Below, piece after piece: positions 31,473-43,030 of a stretch of DNA of 64,000 nucleotides; the first letter of the stretch is position 1, and every line of letters starts with the position of its first letter. The notes beneath the pieces were generated by a model. The model saw nothing but the letters and a program-made list of their open reading frames with translations. It searched no databases and was not told the origin of the DNA. A program made the position numbers and the translations under genes. The DNA comes from Melieria omissa (taxonomy: Eukaryota; Arthropoda; Insecta; Diptera; Ulidiidae), in assembly GCA_963971225.1 (NCBI GenBank), contig OZ020267.1:96151648-96215647 (forward strand), given 5' to 3'.

Positions 31473-34233
31473 ATGAATATAAGTAATTCCGACAAAAAGC
31501 GTAAAAATAACACGAAATGCGCTATTTTTTCCTGTCAAAGGAGCTATAGGAATGATTACGGGTCTCTTAAAGTTCGGCTTTTTAAATTTCCGAAAAATGA
31601 ATATTTCAGAAATAAATGGATCGCAAAATGCAATCTCAAAAAAGATGAAAATATCGACAAGGCATTTATTTGTGATAACCATTTTGAACCTAAGTTTATT
31701 GGTAACAGAACCTAAAAAAAATAACTTCCCAAAGTAACACAGAGAGCTCCCCCCATTTATTTGATTTCAATGAAATAGAGGATGAAATTGATCAATATGT
31801 TTCGATTCAACGTCAAGCACTTTCGCAGAATTTAAAAATTGTGGTGATCCAATACAATTGTCAGACTCTTCAATGGACACTGTGGGAGATATTGCAGATT
31901 TGTTGGCTTTTGAGGATCCTTGCAGAAATAATGCGTGGAAAAATTTGTCCAACAATTTGGAAACGGAAATAAAAAAAGATGAAGAAGACCAATACTGCAC
32001 TTATTGTTTAAAAAGGGAACAAAACGAAGCTTTTTACAGAAAGAAATATTGGGACGCATGCGGTGAAATTAAAAAACAAAAAAAAATTATTTATGACCAA
32101 AAGAGAAAGATTGTAAAATTACAGAAAAATTTGCTTTCGAATAAGTATAAAAGAAACAAAAAAATAAGAGCGACTAATATAGAACGGGCAGTTGATGATT
32201 TTGTCGCTAAGAAATCTTTGTCCGATAATACTGCCATATTTTGTAAAATGTTACTAAAGAAAAGAGTTGTTTGGCAAGAAAAAGAAAAAGTTATAGCACA
32301 AAGCATGTTCTTTTATTCTGCAGCTTCTTACCAATTCCTAAGGGACGAACTGAAATTAAATTTACCTTCTAAAACGTCGTTGCTAAGATGGGCTCCAATA
32401 AAATCATTGCAGCCAGGCATAAGCCAAAAATTGTTTAGCACGCTTGAAAAAATTTTTCAAGTTATGAATATCGACGAACGAGAAGCTGTTTTGATGTTCG
32501 ATGAATTTTCTGTCAGAAAACATTTACAGTACAATCTGTTTAATGATGAAGTTGTGGGCTTTGTTGATAATGGAACCGAACGAAACATCCAACTTACTGG
32601 TCAAGTTTGCGTTTTTATGCTAAGGGGGCTGTATTCAAATTGGAAATACGTTTTGAGCTATTACGCTTCTTCTACCGGCTTGACGTCAAATGAACTTAAA
32701 GAAATTATAAAAAATAATGTAAAAATTTCTCAAAAACTGGGTATAAACGTAAGAGCAATTGTGTGTGATCAAGGGTCAAACAACAGATCTTCATTCGCTA
32801 AATTGGAAATAACGTCTGAATCGCCATTTACCGTCGTAGATTCGAAAACAATTTATGCACTGTACGATGTTCCCCATCTAATAAAATCACTAAGAAATAT
32901 TTTAACACGAAATGATATCACTTCGCCTGATGGACAAATTTCTTGGTCAATTATTTGCAGGTTATATGAATTAGATAAAAACAATTCAACCCGCCTTTGT
33001 CCCAAATTGACAAAAAAACATATTTATCCTAATTCATTTGAAAAAATTAAGGTTAAATACGCAACTCAAATATTTAGCCATACTGTATCCGCAGCCATAA
33101 AATCTTTGGTTGAAAATGGCTGTTATAATGATTGCAAAGAGAAAGCTTTGTCCACAGCTATATTTATTGAAAAAATAAACAGACTTTTTGATTGTTTGAA
33201 TAGCCATGTTCTTTTTGATAAAAATCCTTTCCGATCAGCTCTTCGTGAGAATAACAATATCGAAAATTATTTGAAGGAAATGAAAAACTATATCAAAAGT
33301 TGTCAGTATCCGAGAACGGTATGCTGTTTAAATGGTATAGTTTTATCAATTACTTCCGTTTTGTCTCTTTCACAAGATATCTGGGCGGAAAAATCCAATT
33401 TTCTTTTATTATCAAGACTTAATCAAGACCCGCTTGAAAATCTTTTTTATTTGGTAAGAAAAAGAGGAGTTACAAACAATAATCCTTCACTTTTTGAGTT
33501 TGACCAAATTCTTGCGAAAATGATCTCAATGAAAATAATAGCATTTACGGCAGGAACCTCCAATTGTGAACCAACCGACGAAGGTTCATTTATAACAATT
33601 GACAATAATACCAGTTTGTTTGAAATTGACAATGAAACTCAAAATGCTATAAATCAAGAGTTCGGTGAAGAATTTTGCTTTTCAAAGGACATATCTGATG
33701 CAGAGAAAGCGAATTCTTCAAATGCCTTAGGGATTATAAAAAATGAACATATGAGTGATGGTTCCATCGTTATTTCTCTGGTTTCATATTGATGAAAACT
33801 ATAGAAAAATTTGACTGTCATAACTGCAAAAAGTTAATAAAAGATGAGCTTTGTAATTTACAAGGAAACGAAATGTTTATATTTAAAAAAAAATTTCAAC
33901 TATTTTAACAGTAGTTTAAAACTAAAAGCTCCAATCGACTAATTTTTTTTTGTTTCAAAAATCTTTTACAACACATTTCATACGTTTTTTAAGGCAACCC
34001 CTCATTCCTCAAATATAAAAAAGCTTTTGTACAATTTGTGTGTTGCAAACGTAACAAAAGTAGATGAATACAAATTGTGGTTTTCAGAACCGTCTACTTG
34101 TAGGGAACATAAGCAATTTATATTAGATTACTTTTTAACAATTTTGCTAAGAAAAAATTGCATTTGGCTCAAAGAGAAAATTGCAAGTAAACCGAAAAAT
34201 AAGAATAAAATAAAAATACTTAAGAACACATAA
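31473..34233 (+). pseudogene. P2 transposase (THAP-type), nearly intact, with tail frameshift
   Basis: Exon 1 (31473-31701) encodes a THAP finger (Cys16, Cys21, a Trp, then CDNHF). A GT-AG intron 31702-31828 would join it in phase to the body, open to 33792. The body has a Lys-rich coiled coil, then the catalytic acids in MFDEF, VCDQGSNN and LNQDPLENLF, plus VPHLIKSLRN and PKLTKKHIYPNSF of the GTP-binding insertion region. Near 33790 a one-base shift separates the stop from sequence that continues the family (MKTIEKFDCHNCKKLI). A further C-terminal segment (34027-34233) includes CREHKQFILDYFLTILLRKN. Either an intron or a frameshift explains the break; I favour a frameshift. It resembles P3 more than P1. 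Confidence 0.75.
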
Positions 34234-34849
34234 AACTGCTAAATAATATAAATTTTAAGGAAATGATAATAATAAATAATAATATGTTGCTTGTTAATAT
34301 ATGAATTTAAAAATTTATCGGTATGAATTTTATTAGGTCAGAAGGCAACGTAGCCTACATGAATGCCAACATTGCACAGCAGAAATTCATGGTTTTGGTT
34401 TTTTATCAATAGGAACGCACACTCTACTGTACGCCTTTGTAAATTCACATGGTTCGTTATTCATAACAGAACCGAAAGCCATGGAAATTCAATTTGCTTT
34501 TTATCTTGTGCAGTTGCTCGTATTGTTTTCATTCGCCTCAGCGCATACACAAGCAACACGCACATTTATTTTCACACGGACACACACCCTTGCATATTCG
34601 AATTTGCAAACGATACGCCGCGGCGCGCCGTTTCGTGCTCATCAGCACAGCACAGCTTGCAATTGATGTTCCTTGTCGAACATCCCACAAAGAATGAAGA
34701 TGAACTTCGAAAATTGAAGTTTGGCGAAGCCAGCGACAAAACTTCGTATAGCCGAAGTACGTGTGGGACCTACTGTGCTAGATTTGCGTGACCGAAAAAT
34801 TTTGTACCGCGTGGTACCTCTATGTGTTTATTTGCTTAGTGCTAAGGCC

Positions 34850-35260
34850 TAGCTTCCCGCAACCACCCGAGTTGTGCGTGTGAATTTTGTACGCGGGTGG
34901 AAGGGACCTACAGTTTTATGCCGGTTCTGAACGGCAGGTTGGGAGCTTTTTCATAGGCAATTTTTACTCTCAGAGGTTTGCCATTTCCAGCTGAGAGGAC
35001 AGCCACTGAAAGAGCAAACGAGTTTCCCGTTATTTTTTTTTTTAGGTGTTACTACATGCAGAATTCGAACTAGCGTCAACGATTAAGCGATGTGAAACTG
35101 GGAGAGTAAGCCGATTTTTGTACGTTTTTTGCAATTCACGTACACAGTCCTTGTGCGCTGGCAGTGATCAGCCGTTCACTGTTTTCGCTCTTTTCCCGAT
35201 ATTAGAGATGTGTGTGCAAACTGAAATACCTCCGGTTTGCTTTCAATTATTTGCTTGTTA
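34850..35260 (+). repeat. Right flank repeat with a SINE-like 3' segment
   Basis: After P2 the interrupted repeat resumes. 35062-35106 has ATTCGAACTA, like a tRNA B box, and AACGATTAAGCGATGTGAAA, which also occurs inverted in the SINE at 58541-58640. The rest has no recognised content. Confidence 0.45.
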
Positions 35261-36231
35261 AAGTATGTTCACATAAATTTTCTGCATTATATAAACAATA
35301 TATAAACTTGTTTGGTGTCATTATGTAAATTTTATTGAAAAATATACCAAAGAACACAAAGGAAAATGCATTTAATATGACAGGGTCAATTGCCGTCCTT
35401 TTTGTTTCGCAGTTCTTCATTTAGCGAATCTCTTGCACAGGGTTGACGAACTGGCCGCTTTGTACATAAAGGGTTGCATTTTTGAGGTAGTGTATGCAGG
35501 TAGTACGATATTACGAAAAGTAAGCATAAACATAAACATATTAATATTTGTATTAAATATTAGAAGTAATATAAAACAAAGCAAAAAAATTATTAAAAAG
35601 TCGTATAAACATTAAAAACGTCGTGTCTCATATACATCTTTAGCATTTTGATGTACATATATATGGTTTTTATGTTTATGTTATATTATTTGTACGTCTT
35701 GCATTTTCCACACCACCACTGAGGTATGCAAGAAGGTGCGTTACCGATTTTGTTTTTGGGTGTTCGGTTCCCCAGGAGGCCTATCATCACCCATTATATT
35801 TAAATATTACATAATAAATAAATATATTAAATAATATAGTAAATAAAGATCGACAAATAAATAAAGTAAATAAATAAATGAAATAAATAAATCTCAATTC
35901 AATTCAATTCAATACTAAATAAATATTAAATATATATGATTAAAATAATATATACAGAATACATGCAGAACCATTTTACATCTAAATCGAATATCACATC
36001 TACACATTGCACAAACAAAAACTGGTGGAGACCCTAATCTTAACTGATCTACAAAAGAGGAAAATATACGCGAAATTGCTTTTCAATTCAAAGAATGTTA
36101 ATGTTACAAAAAAATATTACAAAAAAAATTTAGAAAAGGTAAAATGCAAATAAATGTTTTTTATGCGTTTATTACCTCAATCGGACGAATACGGACTAAA
36201 CGGACCACAAAAAACTAGAAGTAGCCGTAAC
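35261..36231. other. AT-rich spacer with a TAAA/ATAAAT microsatellite
   Basis: No gene is visible. 35800-35935 is a run of AATAAATAAATA-type repeats and CAATTCAATTCAATT. The final 100 bp may include the 3' end of P3, but I found no terminal inverted repeat. Confidence 0.5.
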
Positions 36232-39200
36232 TTACAAGTGTTTGACACTTAAAATTTTATGCTTGTAAGAACAGTCGGCTATTTCGCGATTGTAAAATCG
36301 CAGGAGGAAATATATTCGCACCCGTATGAAAAGGGCCAGCAGAATATGGCTGTCACAGTTGTCACAGCAAATGTATGGCGGTATTTGCTTCATTTCTGAG
36401 AACAGATATTGGCTAACACCAATTCTGTGAGAAGCCCCATCCAATAGTTCAAAGAACATATCATCTAATTGTGATATGTACAATTTGAAATCCTCTGGAG
36501 CTTGAACCAAATTCAGGCTTGAATGGTCTTTCTCCAGAGAAAATATCAGGTCGTCGGTCATTATTTCATCACCGAGTAATGGTAATGGATTTTCGCAAGC
36601 ATGCAAATTGTATAATTTTAAAAACATCCAGCCACACACATATGCAAACGCATTTTTTTTTAAGAAATCCCTTTCATTGATGTTGACCTCTATTTGCATT
36701 TTTTGTACAAAAGAGTGCGCTGGTCTTGGCAGACTTTGAAACTCTTGCCAAGAGTCATTTCGAACCAAATTGTCAGCGCAAACTTGTGTTAAAACCTCTT
36801 CTGCATCTCCTATTTCTTCGCAATTTCCTCCGATCACTACATTTACATAATTTAACCCCCACCGCTTTTGAAATAAGCTACTAAAAAGGTTGGGGGTAAT
36901 TCCCGGGGAACTACCCCCACCCATTCTAATTTGTCCAAAAAACTTTCAAGTACGTCTTGGTTCAGTCTTCGAGTCGGTACGTTTTGAAAACCGTTATGTG
37001 ACAAAAATTGCCACAAGCTTTTTAAGGGGTTATATATCTTTTTCTGTAGGGAAATACAGTGTTTTAATTTTTTTTTTAAAGCATGTTACCATAGCTTTAT
37101 TCAAATGCAATACAAAGTTTATAAAAGTACATGTCCTTATGTGAATTTGTATAAAATTTCAAGCGAAAATTCGAAAAATTGGGGAAGTTACAGTCCTTGC
37201 CGCAGAAGTCCTTTTGTTAGCAGTGGTTGACGGTGAGCATGAAATCGAGGTAACGGCTCAGCGAAAAAAAAAACAAAAAAAAACCACAAATAGTACACAG
37301 TGTTGCCTTGTTCGTGAACGAAGGATTTTACAAAAAAAAATTTTGTACAGTTACAGTGCTATTTTTTCCAAAAAGTCGATTTTTTAAGGTCGAAAAATTT
37401 AGTTTTTTGCCAAAAAAAAATAGAAGAATTTGTCGAAAAAGAAATTCCTTCGTTCACGAATTAGCTATTATATGTACAAACAACCCCTCAAAATTTCAAA
37501 TTGATCGATGCAGTGGTTAGCGGGATATCGTGCTCACCGCGATGGCATTTAAAAAAAAAAATCATTTGGAGAAAATCACGTTTAAAGTTTGAGTTGAATA
37601 CTTGAGTTCCGGAAACTGCGCGCTATGAACGGCCGTATCTTAGGTTCTAGTGCCCCGATCTCGATGAAATTTTGCAGAAAAATTGTTAAACGTATGTACT
37701 TAAAAAATAAGTCATAAAATTTTTTTTCGATTTTTGAGCCACAAAAAGGTATATAACCCCTTAAACTGCTTATATTCAAAAGCCAACCTGTTCCTGAAAT
37801 ATCACAACCAAATGTATCTTCAACTTTCATTGAAGTTAACAACAATCCTGTTACTTGTTCCATTGTTCAGGGAATCTATTTGATCGGAGGTCCCACTGAA
37901 CACCTGCTTTTTGTCGCACCCTACTCTCGTACTATTGAAAATATCAAATAAATCATTGAAAAAAATAATGAACTCTACTGTATTAGGGGTAGTATACGCT
38001 TTTTTGGGATCTACAAGGCCAGAAGAGTACAAAGAGTTCATACCTGCCGCTAGTGTATTACTGAAAACCTGCGAAGCCAAACATACTCTCATTCTATCAA
38101 AATTATTTGGATGTATGTGCTGTTTAGTAAGTTTGGGTGCACATCGAATTGGCAACTTGGAATCGATATTGTAAAAATATACGATATCGTTCCACCTAAC
38201 CAAAGCATTCGTGAACAATATACTATTCTTTGGATTGACTAAGCAATTCCTTGCACTTTTCAATAGATGGGGTGTATCGTGGAAAAAGAAAATTTTTTCC
38301 CCCTTAACTTCAAAGTATGGGCGGTCTGCAGTGACCCCCACAAAATTTCGAAAACTAACAAAATTCGATCCTTGATCGGCAACAAAATGACATGGACGCA
38401 GGCCTATCTGCTGGAGTTGCGCGATGGCTTCGAACACGTATTTTTTTATAACATCCGCTTTGCATACTCCATGGACAAAGAAATATGCAAAAGGATGTTT
38501 CCAGGACTCTCCACCAATACCCTGGAGCATTAGTGTCATGACACTAGTGGCCAATCTAGAAGTACGGTTTTCATCGCCATAATCTTCTAGACCGACAATT
38601 TTATCGCTATGCCTATTGTACTGCAGATTAGTTTTCAGCGACATCTCATCGCAGGAGATCGAAACGAATCTCTGCTCTGCAGTGAAGCCCCGGCTGCGCA
38701 ACTCCAACGCTCGCAGGGTCGTAAGAGAACAGCCTGGAGTGCGAGGCCATTCCGAAATAAAGTTTAGGAGAGTTGGCTTTTCTGGAAAAGCAAGTGGCTT
38801 TTTCAGGTAGCGATAAGCAACTGGCGAAATGAAGAAGACCCCCAAAGCTATGGTTTTCAATTTGTTGCAATACCTACGCCCATTTGGCTTACAATCCAAA
38901 TTTTGAAAACAGCTTCTTACAGACTGCTGTAGTTGAAAGGGGAGTTTGGAGCAAAAATACTCGAAGTCCTCAGCATTACTGGAAATTTGCGTGTGCTCAC
39001 ACTCACATTTCAATAGCTTCGCTTCTAGGTCTCGAATCTTCAGTTTTAAGCTGCAACCTCCTCATGCAATTTTCGCTTACGAGGGGTATTCGCAGATGAG
39101 GTCACTGAAGTCTGAACTTGTCTACTCACTGTTGTCGAACAGGAGGTAACTGCAAGTGCAGAGGAATTTACAGGTTCAGAGATTGAGCTCACATCATGTG

Positions 39201-39525
39201 AAGAAAGTGGAAGAAGCATTTTATCTGTATTAATAAATTGCTGAGGACTGGAAGTTTGACTACCATCCATGTTATTTTTTAAATTTTTGTTTGCACTTTG
39301 TGTAGATATGTTTACATTAGTGCTTAAAGGTAAGAACAAATCCGGCAAAGCGGATTTAACTAAAAATTTTTTCCCCCTCATTATCCCACAAAAATGGCGG
39401 TCACAGGCGTAAATGTGATGGGGGGCTGGCTCAGAAACATTGAGCAGCTGCATCCATTTCTTTCGCCTACACAGAAGAGAAATGAGAAATAAAAATAAAA
39501 AGACGAAATTTACTACCTCCACCAC
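36232..39525 (-). pseudogene. P-superfamily transposase P3, decayed and split
   Basis: Reading leftwards: a partial THAP half (from about 39480, with KKWMQLLN and YACDRHF but no CxxC half), a linker, the transposase body (39013-37820) with catalytic SCDEMSL, HFVADQGSNF and FFHDTPHLLKSARN, then after a MITE the segment NQDVLES and the C-terminal domain (36924-36232) with YVCGWMFLKLY and a CCDNCDSH zinc-like motif. Two lesions are clear: a one-base shift between the linker and body near 39040, and a one-base change in a six-T run near 36940 just after NQDVLES. The first THAP exon is not found. The layout is that of THAP9/P proteins and close to P2. It cannot be functional as it stands. Confidence 0.8.
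37026..37760. mobile_element. TTAA-flanked MITE 2 (piggyBac-like), 735 bp
   Basis: TTAA flanks at 37022-37025 and 37761-37764 bound imperfect inverted ends GGGGTTATATATCTTTTT / GGGGTTATATACCTTTTT. It interrupts P3 and has no coding capacity. Confidence 0.75.
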
Positions 39526-39828
39526 AAGGCAAGGTTAATATAATATAATAATAAAAATAATAATAAATATAACAATAAGAACCCAAACAACCGAATGAAT
39601 GAATGTGAATGTGTGTGAATATGAATGTGTTAAATTTACATGGTGAATTACGAACGCATCACTATGTGCAAAGCACCGCAGAGTTACGTATTATGGAAGA
39701 TGGTCTATACGAGTATGTAAATATATGCATTTCTGTAATCTTAAAAAAATAAAACTAATATTATTGTATATCATTAAAAATAAATAAAAAAAATTAAAAA
39801 AAATATTGCAAGCTAAATGTGACATATT
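39526..39828. other. AT-rich spacer between P3 and Harbinger
   Basis: Contains ATAATAATAAAAATAATAAT and GAATGTGAATGTG simple repeats. I looked for the missing P3 THAP exon on the minus strand here and saw none. Confidence 0.4.
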
Positions 39829-39946
39829 AGGGGTATTCTCGATGTCTTGCACGGAGCAAGAATTTGTAAAAATGCAACCGTGCAAGACTGGAAAATGCTA
39901 CACATCGAGAACGCACAAAACAGCACACATTGCAAATATTGCAAAA

Positions 39947-41216
39947 ATGCCGCAAACAGGAGAAAATCAAAAAATTGTCAATTTTCTAATTGAAAGTGCT
40001 GCGTTCAATCTAATGTTTCAAGATGGTAATAAGTTTTGGAGATTTCTGTTAGCATAATTATGTAATTTGAACTGATTTTCCAGATGAGCGGTCTTTTTGG
40101 AGAATATTGACTGAATTGGAAGAAGACCTTTTCGTCGTTCTGTCCAGCCGCTGTGGCACCTTTCACAATGTTCCTAAGTCTTTGGAATGGAGATCTACCG
40201 TGCTTGCGGAATTCGATGAGGGTCGCTTTCGACAGATGTTACGTGTGACAAGAGATCAGTTTGCAATATTACTATCTTTAATCAGCAATAGTCCACAATT
40301 TGTGAATTCACACTCGCAGAGGCAATACCCAATTGATATCCAGTTGGGCATTGTTCTATACCGTCTCGGGTCATCCGGAGAAAATGCGGCCATCCGAAAA
40401 ATAGCCACCATATTCGGAGTTGGAGATGGAGAAACCATTTATAAAATGACTAAAAGAGTCTTTCAGTCGTTTCTGAGTCTCCAATCCAAATATATTGCGT
40501 GGCCTGATGCAACTGAAAGGCAAGATTTACTCAAAAAAACATGTCATGAGTTGCCACATTGCATAGGATATATTGACGGTACAGAACTGAAGCTTGCCGA
40601 AGCACCAGTGGTAAACCACACATCATATTTTTCGAAAAGCCGTATATATTCGATTAAAGCGCAAGTCGTATGCGACTACCAGCTACAGATTCGTCATGTC
40701 GCTGTAGGCCATTTCGGCAGTGTCCATGACGCTCGTATGTATCGGACAAGTTCATTTTTTACTAAAAAAGACAGTTTTTTTTCAGACGAGCAGTGGATAG
40801 CAGGCGATTCTGCTTACCCTTTGCAAACCACCCTAATCACCCCCTTCAGGTCGAACTCCCAGCAATTGAATCCCTCAAAACGCAAAGCTTTCAACTTGCG
40901 ACATAGTAGATTCCGAGTTAGAGTGGAACATTGCTTTGGCATTTTAAAAGAGCGCTTTGGTAGCCTGAAAGAGTTAAGGATTCGGATTAGGGATGAAAAA
41001 AGTCACAACTTCTGTTCAGAGTGGTTTATGGTTTGCTGTATATTGCACAACATCTTACGAAGCCTCTCGTTAAGCTTTGAGGACAACTTCAACTGCTTGA
41101 TTCAGGAAGAAACAGAAGATCAAATTCCTCCAGCTGGCGATTATACAAGACCAATCAGCAGACCAGAAGCAGTTGAAAAAAGACTAGCAATTTACCGACT
41201 TATGTTTGATAATTGA
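39947..41216 (+). CDS. Harbinger transposase (HARBI1-like DDE nuclease)
   Basis: Exons 39947-40025 and 40084-41216, joined across a 58-bp GT-AG intron, encode 403 residues with no interruption. The N-terminal half is a helical DNA-binding region (FRQMLRVTRDQFAILLSLI and following). The DDE core shows Asp in GYIDGTELK (about 190), Asp in GSVHDARMY (about 241) and Glu in RVEHCFGILKERF (about 307), followed by CCILHNIL, all typical of DDE_Tnp_4. It should cut and paste the element at 3-bp AT-rich sites, and in known Harbingers needs the Myb-like partner for nuclear entry and end binding. Start chosen at the first ATG after the inverted repeat that splices in phase. Confidence 0.9.
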
Positions 41217-41250
41217 AAAACCAGAAACAAATTTCATTTTTGTTTATACT

Positions 41251-42198
41251 TTATTTTGCATATTTTTTCTCGATTTCAAATTTTGCAACCCTCTCTTTCA
41301 TTTCTATTTCTAATTTTTTTAATTCTAATTGCTGTTCTTGCATTTTTTCCTCTTTTTCTTGCTTCCTTATTTCTAGTTCTATCCTTTTTTCCTCTTTTTC
41401 TTGCTTCCTTATTTCTAGTTCTATCCTTTTTTCTTCCAACTTTATTTTCATTTTTTGAATTTCAATTTCACTTTCTAATTTCTTTGCGTCTATTTCTAAT
41501 TTTTTGTTTTCAAATGATATTCTGTCCTCCTGTAACTTCTTCAGTTGTGACATGGCTGATTTGGGAGCCTTTGGTGTGCGCGCAGTTACCGGCCCAGGTG
41601 CGGTGGAAGATGCTGCATCTGAAGAAAAAAGTTCGCAAACCAATGGTGGCGATGCAGGAGCAACTGGAGATGGCAGAGGAGATGGAGGTGGCGGCGAAGG
41701 AAGCGAATCCGTACATAAAATTGGCGCCAGCGCCGCAGTTTGCCTTCCGAAAATATTCTTCAATCGGTTGTAATGTGGGCACAACTTTAATATATATCCT
41801 GCAATCATTTATGTTATTATTACTTTTTTTGCATGGTATAAATATAAATTACCTTCAACACTTCCATCCCCGTCTTCTTCCAGCACTCCTGCCCCTGTTG
41901 ACGAAAGCCAGTCATTCGCCTTTTTGTACTGCGTCTTCAGGTGTCGCACCTTCCACCGCACTAGGTCCCACGTTGCCTCCAACTGCGTCTTTTCCAACAA
42001 TTTTTTATAATAAAATTGAGCTGTGGGATGCTGCACAAAAGATGAAAATTAAAACGCTTGTAGACTAAAATTTTCTTTCAATGCGAAATTTACCTCAAAG
42101 TCAGGCTCCTCATGCAAATAATCAATTACAATAAGGATTTCGCTCTCCTTCCACTTCTTACATGGCGCGGTCTTTCGTTTTTTGGGAAGTGAATCCAT
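41251..42198 (-). CDS. Harbinger accessory protein (Myb/trihelix-like, coiled-coil tail)
   Basis: Minus-strand exons 42198-42094, 42030-41853 and 41798-41251 join across two short GT-AG introns to 276 residues. The first 100 residues include KKWKESEILIVIDYL and TWDLVRWKVRHLKTQYKKA, the three-helix pattern of Myb/SANT or trihelix proteins, with a basic lead PKKRK that could be a nuclear signal. A Pro/Ser/Ala-rich linker follows, then a highly charged coiled coil of more than 80 residues with two exact copies of KRIELEIRKQEKEE. It overlaps no exon of the transposase; their stop codons are about 35 bp apart (convergent). In known Harbingers such a protein binds subterminal repeats and the transposase. 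The repeated coiled coil is a possible multimerisation device. Confidence 0.85.
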
Positions 42199-42503
42199 TT
42201 TTAGCTGGAAAAAATTAAAAATGTTTATATAAAAGTAAATAAAACAAAGTTTGTGAAAAATACTTACGCTTGCGCACACGAAGAAAATTAAATGGCTGTC
42301 CCACAATCACCTGACGCAGGGTTGCACTCACACACGATGTCACACACAAAACAAGGGTTTTTGCGTAGCATGAAATGCAAAAAATGCAAACTTTTTTTGC
42401 TTGTATTTTGTTTTTGTATCATTGCACGGATTGCAAGATTCTGCAATTTTTGCATTTCGTGCACCTTGCAAGGGTTTTGCAAGACATCGAGAATACCCCT
42501 ATT

Positions 42504-42878
42504 GTGTTTAGACCAAATCTCTTTCAATGTCTCCGCTAAAGCTGCACTTAGTGTAACAACTCTGAACTTTTTGTAAGCCGTTAGCAACAAAAGCTTTCGC
42601 CCTCTTGTTGCGCGGCAATCCAGGCCTCGGCCCTTTTCTCATTTTCTTTACTTCACTCACTTGATCATCCGACGTCAGCGAGGCAGCAGCATCAATAAAA
42701 CCCTACAGCAAAATCCATCACCCGTCGCGTTTTTCTTCTTCACCGTTTTACTCGTGGTTGCTTCCGAACCGCGCACGTGAGTATCGAGCCATAACATCGT
42801 TCGGCTACTTATTGCATTTTTTCTAATGGTATTTCGATTTCCTTCTTTCTAATATCGTGCCGACAACTCCCAACATTC
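42504..42878 (+). other. Region upstream of a tRNA-Tyr PBS; possible LTR remnant
   Basis: Sequence up to CAACATTC precedes the PBS at 42879 and is therefore where the 5' LTR of element C should end. I find no second copy in the window to confirm it. Confidence 0.35.
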
Positions 42879-42896
42879 TGGTCCTTCGAGCCGGAT
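42879..42896 (+). promoter_or_regulatory. Primer binding site for tRNA-Tyr (element C)
   Basis: TGGTCCTTCGAGCCGGAT is complementary to the 3' end of dipteran tRNA-Tyr as I recall it, including CCA. The same 18 bases recur at 46488-46505. It marks the junction of LTR and leader in a BEL/Pao element. Confidence 0.65.
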
Positions 42897-42905
42897 CTGG
42901 TACGC

Positions 42906-43030
42906 GAACTTCGGATCTTCGTCCACGCACTTGGGATTTTGTCCACGAACTTCGGATATTCGTCCACGCATTTCGGATCTTTGTCCACGCATTCCGGATC
43001 TTCGTCCGCGCACTCCGGATTTCTCGTCCA
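42906..43030 (+). repeat. Tandem repeat, six units of about 21 bp, in the element C leader
   Basis: Units are variants of GAACTTCGGATCTTCGTCCAC. They begin ten bases after the PBS. Because the unit is 21 bp it stays open in several frames on both strands, which creates spurious ORFs. Confidence 0.85.

Larger units (their letters stand above)
30751..34841 (+). mobile_element. P-superfamily DNA transposon P2, full length
   Basis: The 4.09-kb element is flanked by the 8-bp direct repeat CTAAGGCC (30743-30750 and 34842-34849), the duplication size of P elements. Its ends form long imperfect inverted repeats of about 130 bp starting ACTAAGCAAATAAACACATA. Inside are a THAP exon, a transposase body and a C-terminal exon. 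Around 31220-31400 a sequence of about 65 bp (AATTTAAGCGAATTCTGACG) is repeated nearly three times in tandem, a possible transposase-binding array. Confidence 0.85.
39829..42500 (+). mobile_element. PIF/Harbinger DNA transposon, apparently complete
   Basis: The 2672-bp element has inverted ends AGGGGTATTCTCGATGTC (39829 on and 42483-42500) and a 3-bp target-site duplication ATT (39826-39828 and 42501-42503). It carries two convergent genes, a HARBI1-like transposase (+) and a Myb/trihelix-like partner (-), the standard pair. Subterminal regions (39840-39960, 42290-42480) are rich in GCAAAA/TTTTGC words, likely protein-binding sites. Confidence 0.88.

Noticed and set aside
31473..33792. A domesticated host THAP9-like gene
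   Set aside because: The gene is flanked by inverted repeats and an 8-bp target-site duplication, so it belongs to a transposon.
34363..34791. Open frame near the 3' end of P2
   Set aside because: It overlaps the inverted-repeat end of the element and shows no known motif.
39947..41216. A host HARBI1 gene
   Set aside because: It lies between transposon ends with a partner gene and a 3-bp duplication.
41256..42068. A 270-codon plus-strand frame opposite the Harbinger accessory gene
   Set aside because: It arises from the repetitive coiled-coil and Pro-rich codons read backwards; the minus-strand three-exon model has splice sites and family motifs.
42906..43030. CRISPR-like array
   Set aside because: Units are contiguous with no unique spacers, and the setting is a eukaryotic retroelement leader.
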